Source: Gammaproteobacteria bacterium
GTDB taxonomy: Bacteria; Pseudomonadota; Gammaproteobacteria; JAIEPX01
NCBI GenBank assembly: GCA_019748175.1
Contig: JAIEPX010000008.1
Span: 496,001 to 560,000, forward strand
Length of the DNA stretch: 64,000 bases
Direction: 5' to 3'
Under the pieces are notes generated by a model, which was not told the origin of the DNA, searched no databases, and was given only the letters and a program-made list of their open reading frames with translations. The number at the start of each line of letters is the position of its first letter. Position 1 is the first letter of the stretch. Of the stretch, positions 36,231-44,592 are shown one piece after another. A program made the translations under genes and the position numbers.

Positions 36231-37508
36231 TTAACTGCTGAGATTGTGTTGTCCGTATACTTTTGTTACTGCTGCGAGTATGGATTGTGGATCATTGACT
36301 GGTTTGTCGAATCGTAATGCCCAAAACATCACACCGGCTAACTGATTGTCTATAGCATATTGTGCTTTCGCAGCAGCAGATTCGGGGCTGTCGAACGAAA
36401 CAAATACTTTTGTATTGGCATTGTAGGCATACGCACCAGTAATTTGGTGACCTATAGTGACAGGTATAGGCGTATAGGATTGATTGACTAATGTTTTGTA
36501 TTGAAAGTTGCCGCCACAAAGATTTGTTGCATTGAGTTGGATGCTGCAGTTGTCAGGATCCATATCGCCTTTCACTCCTTGTGTGAAGACCTGACCAATA
36601 CCATCGCTGGTTACTCCGCCCACCGCGCGGCCATAGAGTGGCATACCCAAAATAATTTTGTCATTGCTAATACCGACTTTATTCAATGCCTGGAGGGTGC
36701 TTTCGATACTATGCCCCTCATCCTGTGTCATCAAAGCCGAGTGTAGTGCAGTGTGGGGGTTGTCGCGCTCGAAGGCGCCATGCATATCATAGCCCATGAT
36801 GCTGATGTAGTTCAGGTTGATCCCTAATTTTTTCCAGTTCTCGGAACCAAATTTTTCAATATTACGTTTGTTGGCGATAATTGCATATGACAAAGTAATG
36901 GATGGCAGTGCCGCTTTGATTTGATCGGTCAATGCTATGAAGCGTTTAACGTAAGCAGGTGGCACACCTTTTTCAGGCTCATAATCAATGTCTACCGCAT
37001 CAATAGGGTAAATTTCAACCAAGGCCTTGAGTGAGGCGACAAATTTTTCAGGGTGCTCTAACGCCTTCTCAAAAGCTCTATCCTGACCAGCACCCCCAAC
37101 AGAGATGAAGTGATGTTTTATGCCTGTTTTTGTGAAGGCGTTAAAATTTCCCAGCCCAGCTTTCTGCGGAAAGTCGATGCAGCTTGATGGTGAGGCACGA
37201 CAGAAATTTTTGTCTTGCTCGCTGTTGGGGTCAAGGTCACTCCAAGTATCTGAAAATTGTAGGCTGCCGTCATTCCCTACGATTAAGAAGGTGTAAGCTA
37301 GTGCGTTGATGTTTTTGATTTGGTCGCTTAAGACAGCGTTTTTACTGCCATGGGCATTGTTGGGCATCGGAAAATGTTGGTAAGTGGCCCAATTTTCCCA
37401 ATAACTCATGACGATCGGTTCTGGGGTGGCGGTGACGATCGATGAGAGTATCAGGCAAGGCACTATGCCGAGTATGATTGTGATTTTTTTATATACGTTG
37501 TTTAGCAT
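36231..37508 (-). CDS. Secreted GH18 chitinase
   Basis: Residues ~1-28 from the chosen start are a signal peptide ending 'SSIVTA'. The body is a family 18 glycoside hydrolase with 'HHFISVGGAG' (the SxGG motif), the catalytic DxxDxDxE as 'DAVDIDYE', and 'GVMFWALRFD' near the end. It hydrolyses chitin or related GlcNAc polymers by substrate-assisted catalysis. The frame opens at 37559, but ATG 37508 has an AGGG site and begins a normal signal peptide. It lies 67 bases downstream of the fusion gene on the same strand; secreted chitinases are also known virulence-related type II substrates in Legionella. Confidence 0.88.
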   Translation of the reverse strand: MLNNVYKKITIILGIVPCLILSSIVTATPEPIVMSYWENWATYQHFPMPNNAHGSKNAVLSDQIKNINALAYTFLIVGNDGSLQFSDTWSDLDPNSEQDKNFCRASPSSCIDFPQKAGLGNFNAFTKTGIKHHFISVGGAGQDRAFEKALEHPEKFVASLKALVEIYPIDAVDIDYEPEKGVPPAYVKRFIALTDQIKAALPSITLSYAIIANKRNIEKFGSENWKKLGINLNYISIMGYDMHGAFERDNPHTALHSALMTQDEGHSIESTLQALNKVGISNDKIILGMPLYGRAVGGVTSDGIGQVFTQGVKGDMDPDNCSIQLNATNLCGGNFQYKTLVNQSYTPIPVTIGHQITGAYAYNANTKVFVSFDSPESAAAKAQYAIDNQLAGVMFWALRFDKPVNDPQSILAAVTKVYGQHNLSS

Positions 37509-37585
37509 GTTTAGCCCTGTTGTTCGATTTTCAACAGGGTAATAAAAGCGTCGCCACAAAGCAACATAAAGATAAGAGCGAGGCG

Positions 37586-37622
37586 TTCTTCAAGTCGGCG
37601 TGAGAATCCGACTGTCTTTCCG
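37586..37622 (-). repeat. Repeat family R-B, partial copy
   Basis: GTTCTTCAAGTCGGCGTGAG followed by ATCCGACTGTCTTTCCG, the right end of R-B, directly before a full R-A element. The same R-B fragment/R-A pairing occurs at 31043-31238. Confidence 0.7.
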
Positions 37623-37650
37623 CCTAATGAAAAGAATTTAAGAAAATCTA

Positions 37651-37789
37651 AGGAGTTGGACTGGGCAAGACAACCTTTTCAAGAACGCCGTGAATCCGTC
37701 CCTGGAGGCTTCGGTCGAAACATCCTGTTTCTCACGATCTTGAAAAGGTAGATCTTGCCCAGTCTCCTAAACTCCGTGCTAAATTTTTA
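37651..37789 (+). repeat. Repeat family R-A, full copy 2 (palindromic)
   Basis: It opens AGGAGTTGGACTGGGCAAGA and closes TTGAAAAGGTAGATCTTGCC, AGTCTCCTAAACTCCGTGC. It matches the reverse complement of 31043-31179, including the GCCGT-AT-CATCC and GGCTTCG centre with changes that keep local pairing. Confidence 0.8.
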
Positions 37790-37866
37790 TTTCTTTAGCT
37801 CTGGAGACTTCCTAAGAAAAATGAAGCTCTCACATATCTTCAGTTTACCTCGAGGCAATATTGTAA

Positions 37867-37984
37867 ATTATCCTGAGTCGCGTAGGCGAAGAATCCAACT
37901 TTCTTGGAGGGAAATAAAGCGCAGCGAGGGGGACCCGAGCGAGCCATTCCCGGAAAGACAGTCGGATTCTCGCGCCGACTTTGG
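37867..37984 (+). repeat. Repeat family R-B, copy 4
   Basis: It contains TTATCCTGAGTCGCGTAGG, TTTCTTGGAGGGAAATAAAG, GGGGACCCGAGCGAGCCATT and AAGACAGTCGGATTC. It lies between the chitinase start and the 3' end of the phosphopantetheinyl transferase gene. No gene is seen in 37509-38003. Confidence 0.8.
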
Positions 37985-38003
37985 ATGCGATATGTATTTC
38001 GGT

Positions 38004-38702
38004 TTACGAATTCCAACTTCGAATGAGGATATCGGGTTGTGGCGTTGTGCTGACAATTGTAGATAAAAAATGATCAGATGGATTGTACGTGTAAACATGC
38101 CAGTCATTAAATTCTTTTAATTCGTCGGATGCAAATATGATATGAGTATTTTTAGAGTCTTGAAAATCTAAAGCAAAAGATTGCAAATGATTGGCTACAC
38201 CATGGCCTTTTGTTTTGAGAAAAGCTTCTTTACCTGTCCAACAACGATAAAAAAATTCATGTTGTTGTTCTGGAGAAGCGTTTTTCAATTGATCATATTC
38301 TAAGGGATGAAAAAAACGACGTCCGATATCGAGAGTGCTAAGATCGTTTTTCATATATTCAACATCGATGCCCACATTACCTTGCCAGGAGACAGCGAGT
38401 ACAGCCAGATCTTCGGAATGAGAGAGATTAAAAAATAAAGTATTATGAGGAATAAAAGGCTTACCTTTTTCTAGCGTAGAAATTACGAGCTTTTCTATGG
38501 GAATTTGGAGTTGATCCGCTAGGATAGTTCGCATCACGGCATGTGATATAATGTATCGACGGCGATGTTTGTCGAATTTAAATTGAGCGGCGTTTTTTTT
38601 CTCTTCTTCTGTTAAAATTTTCAGCATAGGCTCTAGTGCAGATTCTTCTACTGAAAGTGGGATATTCCAAACTTGAAGTGGATTGTGAATGGTATTGTTC
38701 AT
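38004..38702 (-). CDS. 4'-phosphopantetheinyl transferase (Sfp/HetI type)
   Basis: A 232-residue enzyme that moves 4'-phosphopantetheine from CoA to a serine of carrier proteins. The motifs are 'FFNLSHSEDLAVLAVS' (~105-120), 'GIDVEYMK' (Mg-binding Asp and Glu) and 'FYRCWTGKEAFLKTKGHG' (the W..KEA motif). The size suits the Sfp-like class. No carrier-protein gene lies in this window, so the target (fatty acid ACP or a secondary-metabolite synthase) is unknown. It is transcribed divergently from rluD. Confidence 0.9.
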   Translation of the reverse strand: MNNTIHNPLQVWNIPLSVEESALEPMLKILTEEEKKNAAQFKFDKHRRRYIISHAVMRTILADQLQIPIEKLVISTLEKGKPFIPHNTLFFNLSHSEDLAVLAVSWQGNVGIDVEYMKNDLSTLDIGRRFFHPLEYDQLKNASPEQQHEFFYRCWTGKEAFLKTKGHGVANHLQSFALDFQDSKNTHIIFASDELKEFNDWHVYTYNPSDHFLSTIVSTTPQPDILIRSWNS

Positions 38703-38755
38703 AAAAATATTGTAACTTACTGATTATATTAGTTCAAGGCAAGGAAAAAGTGGGT

Positions 38756-39700
38756 ATGAAAACGATTCATTTAGTGACTGAAGTGACCGCAGAGATGTCG
38801 GATCAACGCCTCGATCAGGTGTTATCTAAGACATTTCCCGAGTATTCCAGAGAGAGTTTCAAACAGTGGATATTGGATAAGGTCGTGCTCGTGGACGGAA
38901 AAGTACTGCGGCCGCGTGATAAGGTGCTTGAAGGACAGAAAATTGAGATCAACGCAGAATTGACCAATGACACCCGTTTTCTTCCAGAATCTATCGCCTT
39001 AGACATTATTTACGAAGATGAAGCTATTATCGTGCTAAACAAACCAGTTGGGTTGGTTGTGCATCCCGGAGCAGGTAATATGGAAGGTACTTTACTCAAT
39101 GCTTTGCTGCATCATGATCCTCAGTTAGCAGCATTACCCCGGGCAGGGATTGTTCATCGCTTAGATAAAAATACTTCGGGAATTATGGTGGTTGCTCGAA
39201 CGTTACCTGCGCATACTTCCTTGATTACACAGCTTCAAAATCGCACGATTATTCGTGAATACGATACGGTCGTACAAGGCGAATTGATTTCAGGTGGAAC
39301 TATTGATATGCCCATCGGACGTCATCATCTTCAGAGAACGAAAATGGCGATTGTGGCATCGGGAAAATCGGCTGTAACCCATTATCGAATTAAAGAACGA
39401 TTTCTACAATTTACTCGATTAGCGGTAAAACTTGAAACAGGAAGAACTCATCAAATTCGAGTACATATGTCGCATATTCATCATTCAGTTTTAGGTGATC
39501 CTGTTTACGGAGGACGATTAAAAATTCCTGCAAATTGTTCGGAAAACTTACGTGAATATTTACTTCATTTTCGAAGACAAGCTCTACACGCTATTCAATT
39601 AACGCTTACGCATCCGATGAGTCAAGAAGAAATGTCATGGGAAGCACCTATCCCTGAAGATTATCTGAAATTATTGGAACTTTTGAGAGGTCAGATCTGA
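38756..39700 (+). CDS. rluD: 23S rRNA pseudouridine synthase RluD
   Basis: Residues ~15-75 are an S4 RNA-binding domain ('QRLDQVLSKTFPEYSRESFKQWI'), followed by the RluA-family catalytic domain with 'GIVHRLDKNTSGIMVVA' (catalytic Asp) and 'TGRTHQIRVHMSH'. It makes pseudouridines in helix 69 of 23S rRNA (1911/1915/1917 in E. coli). GTG 38750 is an alternative start two codons earlier. The last codons (..RGQI-stop) lie in the palindrome GTCAGATCTGAC, and the gene overlaps the end of nadE by 10 bases. Confidence 0.93.
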   Translation: MKTIHLVTEVTAEMSDQRLDQVLSKTFPEYSRESFKQWILDKVVLVDGKVLRPRDKVLEGQKIEINAELTNDTRFLPESIALDIIYEDEAIIVLNKPVGLVVHPGAGNMEGTLLNALLHHDPQLAALPRAGIVHRLDKNTSGIMVVARTLPAHTSLITQLQNRTIIREYDTVVQGELISGGTIDMPIGRHHLQRTKMAIVASGKSAVTHYRIKERFLQFTRLAVKLETGRTHQIRVHMSHIHHSVLGDPVYGGRLKIPANCSENLREYLLHFRRQALHAIQLTLTHPMSQEEMSWEAPIPEDYLKLLELLRGQI

Positions 39701-41325
39701 CTTCTCGTAAAACCTGAGGTGATAGGGTAGCGCCTATCTCGACCAAAGGCTTTTTGGGTTACCCGAACACCTACAGGTGCTTGTCGACGTTTATATTCAT
39801 TACGATCAATCATGCGAATGACTTTTAGAACCGTTTCTTTATCAAATCCTTTTGCAACAATATTTTCCCATGTTTCATCTTGCTCGATGTACAATTCTAA
39901 AATTTCGTCAAGAATATCATAAGGCGGCAACGTATCTTGATCGAATTGATTTTTAGCTAATTCTGCAGTAGGTGGGCGGTCAATGATAATTTGTGGAATT
40001 ACTTTGCTTAATGAATTTCGGTAATGTGATAATCGATATACCCAGGTTTTTGGAATATCTTTTAATGCGGCGAAACCGCCAACCATATCGCCGTAAAGTG
40101 TGCAGTAACCAACGGATAGTTCACTTTTATTACCCGTTGAAATTACAATAGCGTGACTCTTGTTAGAAACTGCCATGAGTAAAGTGCCGCGCACACGAGC
40201 TTGAATATTTTCTTCAGTACTATCAGGTGGTAGGCCTGCAAATTGTGTTGCAAGACTTTCTAAGGCTGCTTGAAACATCGGCTCAATTGAAATTATGTGA
40301 TTTTTTACGCCCACAATATCGGCGAGCTCTTGGGCAGCCGTTATACTGATTTCAGCCGTGTAACGTGAAGGCATGAGCAGTGCTTCAACATGATTGGCTC
40401 CGATGGCATCAACTGCTAGAACTAGAGTTAATGCAGAATCAATACCGCCCGATAATCCTATGACTACTGAATCAAATCCATTTTTTATAATATAATCTCG
40501 CACACCTAAAACGAGTGCGTGATAAATTCTGGCCTCAAGTGACATAGGTGGTGCTAATCGCGCGGAAGTAATTTTCAAGGTTTGTTCACCTGAAATCTGT
40601 ACAACTTCCAAAATTTCTTCATAAAAAGGAGCGTGGTGTTCAACATTACCATCGGAATTTATTGCCATTGATCCACCATCAAAAACTAATTCATCTTGAC
40701 CACCAACGGTGTTGACATAAATGATTGGCATGTTGCCTTCTTGAGCGCGTTTAGCCATGGTTTCTTCGCGAATTTCGCGTTTATGCATATCAAATGGTGA
40801 AGCATTAATTGAAATCATCAGTTGTGCTTTTTCTGATTTAGCTGCAGCCATAACTTCGGGAACCCAAAGATCTTCACAGATAGATAACGCAACTCGAATA
40901 TTTTTAATAGTGGTTATACCCACTTTTTCTCCAGCAGTAAAATACCGTTCTTCATCGAATACGCTGTAATTAGGTAATGCTTTTTTATAATATAGTGTGA
41001 TAATTTTTTGATTTTGAATATGGGCCAATGCATTATAGCGATTATTATTTTCATCACGCCACGGAAATCCTACGATAACATCAATTCCTTTAACGGTAGC
41101 TGTTAATTTTTGTAAAGCTGCATTGACTCGTGAATATAAGCCAGGACGTAATAATAAATCTTCTGGGGGGTAGCCAGTAATAGCTAATTCTGGAAATACA
41201 ACAACATCGCCCTTGAGTTCATCGCGTGCACGTTGAACATGGGCAATTATTTTTGAAGTGTTGCCTTCAATATCGCCGACGAAAAAATTTAATTGAGCCA
41301 TGACAATAGTTAAAGAATTTGACAT
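39691..41325 (-). CDS. nadE: Glutamine-dependent NAD+ synthetase
   Basis: A two-domain enzyme converting deamido-NAD to NAD with ammonia from glutamine. The N-terminal nitrilase-like amidase domain shows the Glu of 'VVFPELAITGYPP' and the Cys of 'LSICEDLW'; the C-terminal synthetase has the PP-loop 'GLSGGIDSAL'. The frame opens at a TTG (41337) that is part of the ribosome site TTGAGG; ATG 41325 (MSNSLTIVMAQLNFFVG) has ideal spacing. It ends tail to tail with rluD. The Mth938 gene lies directly upstream on the same strand (19-base gap). Confidence 0.95.
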   Translation of the reverse strand: MSNSLTIVMAQLNFFVGDIEGNTSKIIAHVQRARDELKGDVVVFPELAITGYPPEDLLLRPGLYSRVNAALQKLTATVKGIDVIVGFPWRDENNNRYNALAHIQNQKIITLYYKKALPNYSVFDEERYFTAGEKVGITTIKNIRVALSICEDLWVPEVMAAAKSEKAQLMISINASPFDMHKREIREETMAKRAQEGNMPIIYVNTVGGQDELVFDGGSMAINSDGNVEHHAPFYEEILEVVQISGEQTLKITSARLAPPMSLEARIYHALVLGVRDYIIKNGFDSVVIGLSGGIDSALTLVLAVDAIGANHVEALLMPSRYTAEISITAAQELADIVGVKNHIISIEPMFQAALESLATQFAGLPPDSTEENIQARVRGTLLMAVSNKSHAIVISTGNKSELSVGYCTLYGDMVGGFAALKDIPKTWVYRLSHYRNSLSKVIPQIIIDRPPTAELAKNQFDQDTLPPYDILDEILELYIEQDETWENIVAKGFDKETVLKVIRMIDRNEYKRRQAPVGVRVTQKAFGRDRRYPITSGFTRSQI

Positions 41326-41344
41326 TGTGTACCTCAAGGAATTT

Positions 41345-41716
41345 TCAGGTTATTAGAGCTGCAACAACTTCTCGATCTTCTGCAATGAGAATTGTAAAAG
41401 TACGACACGCTGCAGCAGTATCCATTATTTCATACCCAATTTTTTTCTCGATCAACGGCGCCATAATATGATCTGCTGGAAATCGTAACACTGATCCAGT
41501 GCCTAGTAAAACGAGTTTGGGTTGTAAGGCTATTACAGCTTCCCAATCCGAAGGTTGTAAATCGTCGATATTTCGTGGGCGCCAGTTTTCTATCAAAGTG
41601 TGGCTACAGACGATGAGGCTGTGTTCGTAGGAGGACTCATTAATCTGAACCTTATTGTTTTGATATCCTCGAATGCGGTAGGTACCGCCTGATGGGTCTT
41701 GTCTTATTTCAATCAT
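41345..41716 (-). CDS. Mth938-like domain protein
   Basis: A 123-residue protein with 'GTGSVLRFP' and a final 'MDTAAACRTFTILIAEDREVVAAL', the hallmark of the Mth938/NDUFAF3-like fold. Bacterial members are conserved but uncharacterised; the mitochondrial relative is a complex I assembly factor. It precedes nadE on the minus strand, and its start is head to head with the recJ region. Confidence 0.9.
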   Translation of the reverse strand: MIEIRQDPSGGTYRIRGYQNNKVQINESSYEHSLIVCSHTLIENWRPRNIDDLQPSDWEAVIALQPKLVLLGTGSVLRFPADHIMAPLIEKKIGYEIMDTAAACRTFTILIAEDREVVAALIT

Positions 41717-41816
41717 GTCATTTAAACCTATAGCTCATCAAAATGATTACTATAACACAGACTTTATGGTGGAAGAATGGAGGGATATTCGTTACTCTAA
41801 TCTGTTAGGAGGTTAC

Positions 41817-43547
41817 GTGAACAAAGTCATAGTGAGAAGGAAAAATCGAGTTTTAGCTCAGAGTGAGGGCTTGGACCCCCTATTAGCTCAAATATTCGCT
41901 ACGCGCGGTATTACATCGCTACAAGAATTGGAGCGAGATTTACGAGCATTATTGCCCTTTAAAGATTTAGGCGGCATAGAACAAGCCGTGACTGTGTTGT
42001 TTCAGGCCTTGGAACAGAAGAAGCATATTTTGATCGTAGGCGATTTTGATGCGGACGGTGCAACGAGTACTGCACTTGCGGTTACCGCATTGCAAAATTT
42101 TGGGGCCCAAAAAGTTTCCTATATAGTGCCTAATCGGTTTGAGTACGGATATGGTTTAACGCCTGAAATAGTAGAGTTTGCTGCACAACAGAATCCTGAT
42201 GTATTAGTCACGGTCGATAATGGAATTTCTAGTAACGAAGGTGTCGCTAGCGCTAAATCGAAAGGATGGCAAGTGGTAGTCACGGATCACCATTTACCCG
42301 GTGCTCAATTACCCGATGCTGATGCCATCGTGAATCCCAATCTTCGAGATGATCTTTTCCAGAGTAAAGCCTTGGCTGGCGTCGGTGTGATTTTTTATGT
42401 GATGTTGGCTCTGCGTAGCTATTGTCGTGAACAAAAATGGTTTGAACGCGAGGGAATCTCAGAACCGAATATGGCAGAGTTATTGGATTTAGTTGCATTA
42501 GGTACCGTCGCTGATGTGGTGCCATTAGATCAAAATAATCGAATATTAATTCATCAAGGACTATCGCGCATCCGTGGAGGAATGGCACGTCCTGGAATTT
42601 TGGCATTATTAGAAATAGCCGGAAAAAAACCAGCAAAATTAACGGCGAGTGATTTAGGTTTTGTTGTAGGGCCACGATTAAATGCTGCGGGTCGATTATC
42701 CGATATGTCAAAAGGTATTGCGTGTTTATTATCTACTGATATTTTAGTGGCACGAAGTTTAGCTCAGGAATTAGACACTCTAAATCGAGAAAGAAAAGAA
42801 ATAGAATGGGATATGCGTGAGCAAGCTATTCAAAATTTAAAACAAATTAAAATGGAAAAGAATTTGCCTGTAGGATTGTGTATTTTTGACGAAAATTGGC
42901 ATCAAGGCGTGATAGGCATTCTCGCATCTAGAATTAAAGAAATGCATCATAGACCAGTAATTGCCTTTGCAGTGAGCGGGAAGGACGAAATAAAAGGATC
43001 TGCGCGCTCTGTCACTGGACTACATATCCGTGATGTTTTAGATGCCATCGCGAGTCAGCACCCTGGACTAGTGACAAAATTTGGTGGCCATGCAATGGCC
43101 GCGGGATTGACACTTCCTCGTGAAAATTTCACCGCATTTGCAGCAGCTTTCGATAGTGAAGTGCGAAAACATCTTAATGAGACCGATTTATGCGGACAAA
43201 TTTTATCAGATGGTGAATTAACTGCCATTCAATTAAACTTGCGTACAGCTGAATTATTGCGTGACGCGGGTCCGTGGGGGCAAGGTTTCCCTGAACCTAT
43301 TTTTGACGGAGCATTCGAAGTGGTACAACAGCGACTATTAAAAGAAAAACATCTTAAATTTACGCTAAAAACGACCGATAATAATTTTATAGATGCTATT
43401 GCCTTTAATATTGATAATACCAAATGGCCAAATCATCACTGCGATCAAATACACGTAGCTTATAGACTCGATATTAATGAATGGCAAGAAAGACGCCAGG
43501 TACAATTAATTATAGAACATGTGGAAGCCATTAATGGTGGACAATAA
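41817..43547 (+). CDS. recJ: Single-stranded-DNA-specific exonuclease RecJ
   Basis: A DHH-superfamily 5'-3' exonuclease of recombination and mismatch repair. It shows 'IVGDFDADGATSTAL' (motif I), 'TVDNG' and 'VTDHHLPG' (DHH), and 'GPRLNAAGRLSDM' in the C-terminal part. The open frame reaches back to 41715, but GTG 41817, just after AGGAGG, begins VNKVIVRRKN, which lines up with the E. coli RecJ start and gives ~576 residues (E. coli 577). Confidence 0.94.
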   Translation: MNKVIVRRKNRVLAQSEGLDPLLAQIFATRGITSLQELERDLRALLPFKDLGGIEQAVTVLFQALEQKKHILIVGDFDADGATSTALAVTALQNFGAQKVSYIVPNRFEYGYGLTPEIVEFAAQQNPDVLVTVDNGISSNEGVASAKSKGWQVVVTDHHLPGAQLPDADAIVNPNLRDDLFQSKALAGVGVIFYVMLALRSYCREQKWFEREGISEPNMAELLDLVALGTVADVVPLDQNNRILIHQGLSRIRGGMARPGILALLEIAGKKPAKLTASDLGFVVGPRLNAAGRLSDMSKGIACLLSTDILVARSLAQELDTLNRERKEIEWDMREQAIQNLKQIKMEKNLPVGLCIFDENWHQGVIGILASRIKEMHHRPVIAFAVSGKDEIKGSARSVTGLHIRDVLDAIASQHPGLVTKFGGHAMAAGLTLPRENFTAFAAAFDSEVRKHLNETDLCGQILSDGELTAIQLNLRTAELLRDAGPWGQGFPEPIFDGAFEVVQQRLLKEKHLKFTLKTTDNNFIDAIAFNIDNTKWPNHHCDQIHVAYRLDINEWQERRQVQLIIEHVEAINGGQ

Positions 43548-44514
43548 TCTTTTGAACCGTACTATTTCCATTGCGCCTATGATGGATTGTACTGACCGTC
43601 ATTATCGTTATTTTGCGCGATTAATAACACATCATACATTGTTGTACACAGAAATGGTGACTCAAGATGCCATCATACACGGACATCGAGAAAAACTTTT
43701 AGACTTCGATCCAATTGAAAAACCTATTGCGTTACAAATTGGCGGAAGTGACCCACTTAAATTAGCAGAATGTGCTCGAATAGGAGAGCAGTGGGGTTAT
43801 GACGAAATTAATTTAAATGTAGGTTGCCCGAGTGATCGAGTTCAAGCTGGTCGATTTGGTGCTTGCTTGATGAAGGAGCCTGAGTTAGTAAAAGAATGTT
43901 TATCAGCGATGAAAGAAGCAGTAAAAATTCCTGTGACAATAAAAACTCGCATTGGAGTTGATGAACAAGATTCTTATGAGGCACTAAAAGAGTTTGTTCA
44001 TACTCTCATAGAAAGTGGGATCAATATCTTTGTTATTCATGCACGCAAAGCGTGGTTAAAAGGTTTGAGCCCACGTCAAAATCGTGAAGTACCACCTTTA
44101 AGATATGATGTTGTTTATAAACTCAAAAAAGATTTCCCTGATCTTACGATCGTCATTAATGGTGGCATTGAAACTTTGGAAGCAGTCGATGAACATCTGC
44201 AGCACGTCGATGCTGTTATGTTAGGACGTGCTGCGTATCATAATCCTTATTTGTTATCGCGTGTCGATCAAGATTTTTATTCTGATAAATCAACAATACC
44301 AACTCGTCTGCAAATTGTAGAAGCAATGTTACCCTATATTGATAAGCATTTAGAAAATGGGGGTCGATTACATCAAATTACCCGTCACATGGTGGGGTTA
44401 TTTCACGGAGTTGATGGAGCACGAGTGTGGCGACAAAAATTGAGTAAGGAATGTACTAAATTTGATTCGGATTCATCGATTTTGAAAAAAATCATTGCAA
44501 GGGGTCAGATCTAA
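43534..44514 (+). CDS. dusA: tRNA-dihydrouridine synthase A
   Basis: A flavin-dependent enzyme reducing uridine 20/20a in tRNA. It has the N-terminal 'ISIAPMMDCTDRHYRYFARL', the 'LNVGCPSDRVQ' segment with the catalytic Cys, 'IHARKAWLKGLSP' and 'MLGRAAYHNPYLL', all DusA-specific. ATG 43534 with a GGAAG site is preferred over 43519; it overlaps the recJ end by 14 bases, so the genes are coupled. The C-terminus (..RGQI-stop) is encoded by the GGGGTCAGATCT motif. Confidence 0.94.
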   Translation: MVDNNLLNRTISIAPMMDCTDRHYRYFARLITHHTLLYTEMVTQDAIIHGHREKLLDFDPIEKPIALQIGGSDPLKLAECARIGEQWGYDEINLNVGCPSDRVQAGRFGACLMKEPELVKECLSAMKEAVKIPVTIKTRIGVDEQDSYEALKEFVHTLIESGINIFVIHARKAWLKGLSPRQNREVPPLRYDVVYKLKKDFPDLTIVINGGIETLEAVDEHLQHVDAVMLGRAAYHNPYLLSRVDQDFYSDKSTIPTRLQIVEAMLPYIDKHLENGGRLHQITRHMVGLFHGVDGARVWRQKLSKECTKFDSDSSILKKIIARGQI

Positions 44515-44583
44515 GATTGCTATATTCTCTGGCTAGTAATTGGCTAATATCCTGGTTATGAATGTATAAATCTTAGATCTGAC
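44504..44583. repeat. Inverted repeat with GGTCAGATCT arms between dusA and the Sel1 gene
   Basis: GTCAGATCTAAGATT (44504-44518) and AATCTTAGATCTGAC (44569-44583) are perfect 15-bp arms around 50 bases. The left arm includes the dusA stop codon. Between two convergent genes, it may act as a bidirectional transcription end or be a short mobile repeat. Confidence 0.75.
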
Positions 44584-44592
44584 GCCTCGTGA

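Noticed and set aside
23181..38003. CRISPR array from the repeated sequences
   Set aside because: Repeats are few, over 100 bp, irregularly spaced and palindromic; there are no uniform spacers and no cas genes.
38004..38702. Secondary-metabolite cluster suggested by the phosphopantetheinyl transferase
   Set aside because: No polyketide, peptide synthetase or carrier-protein gene is present in the window.
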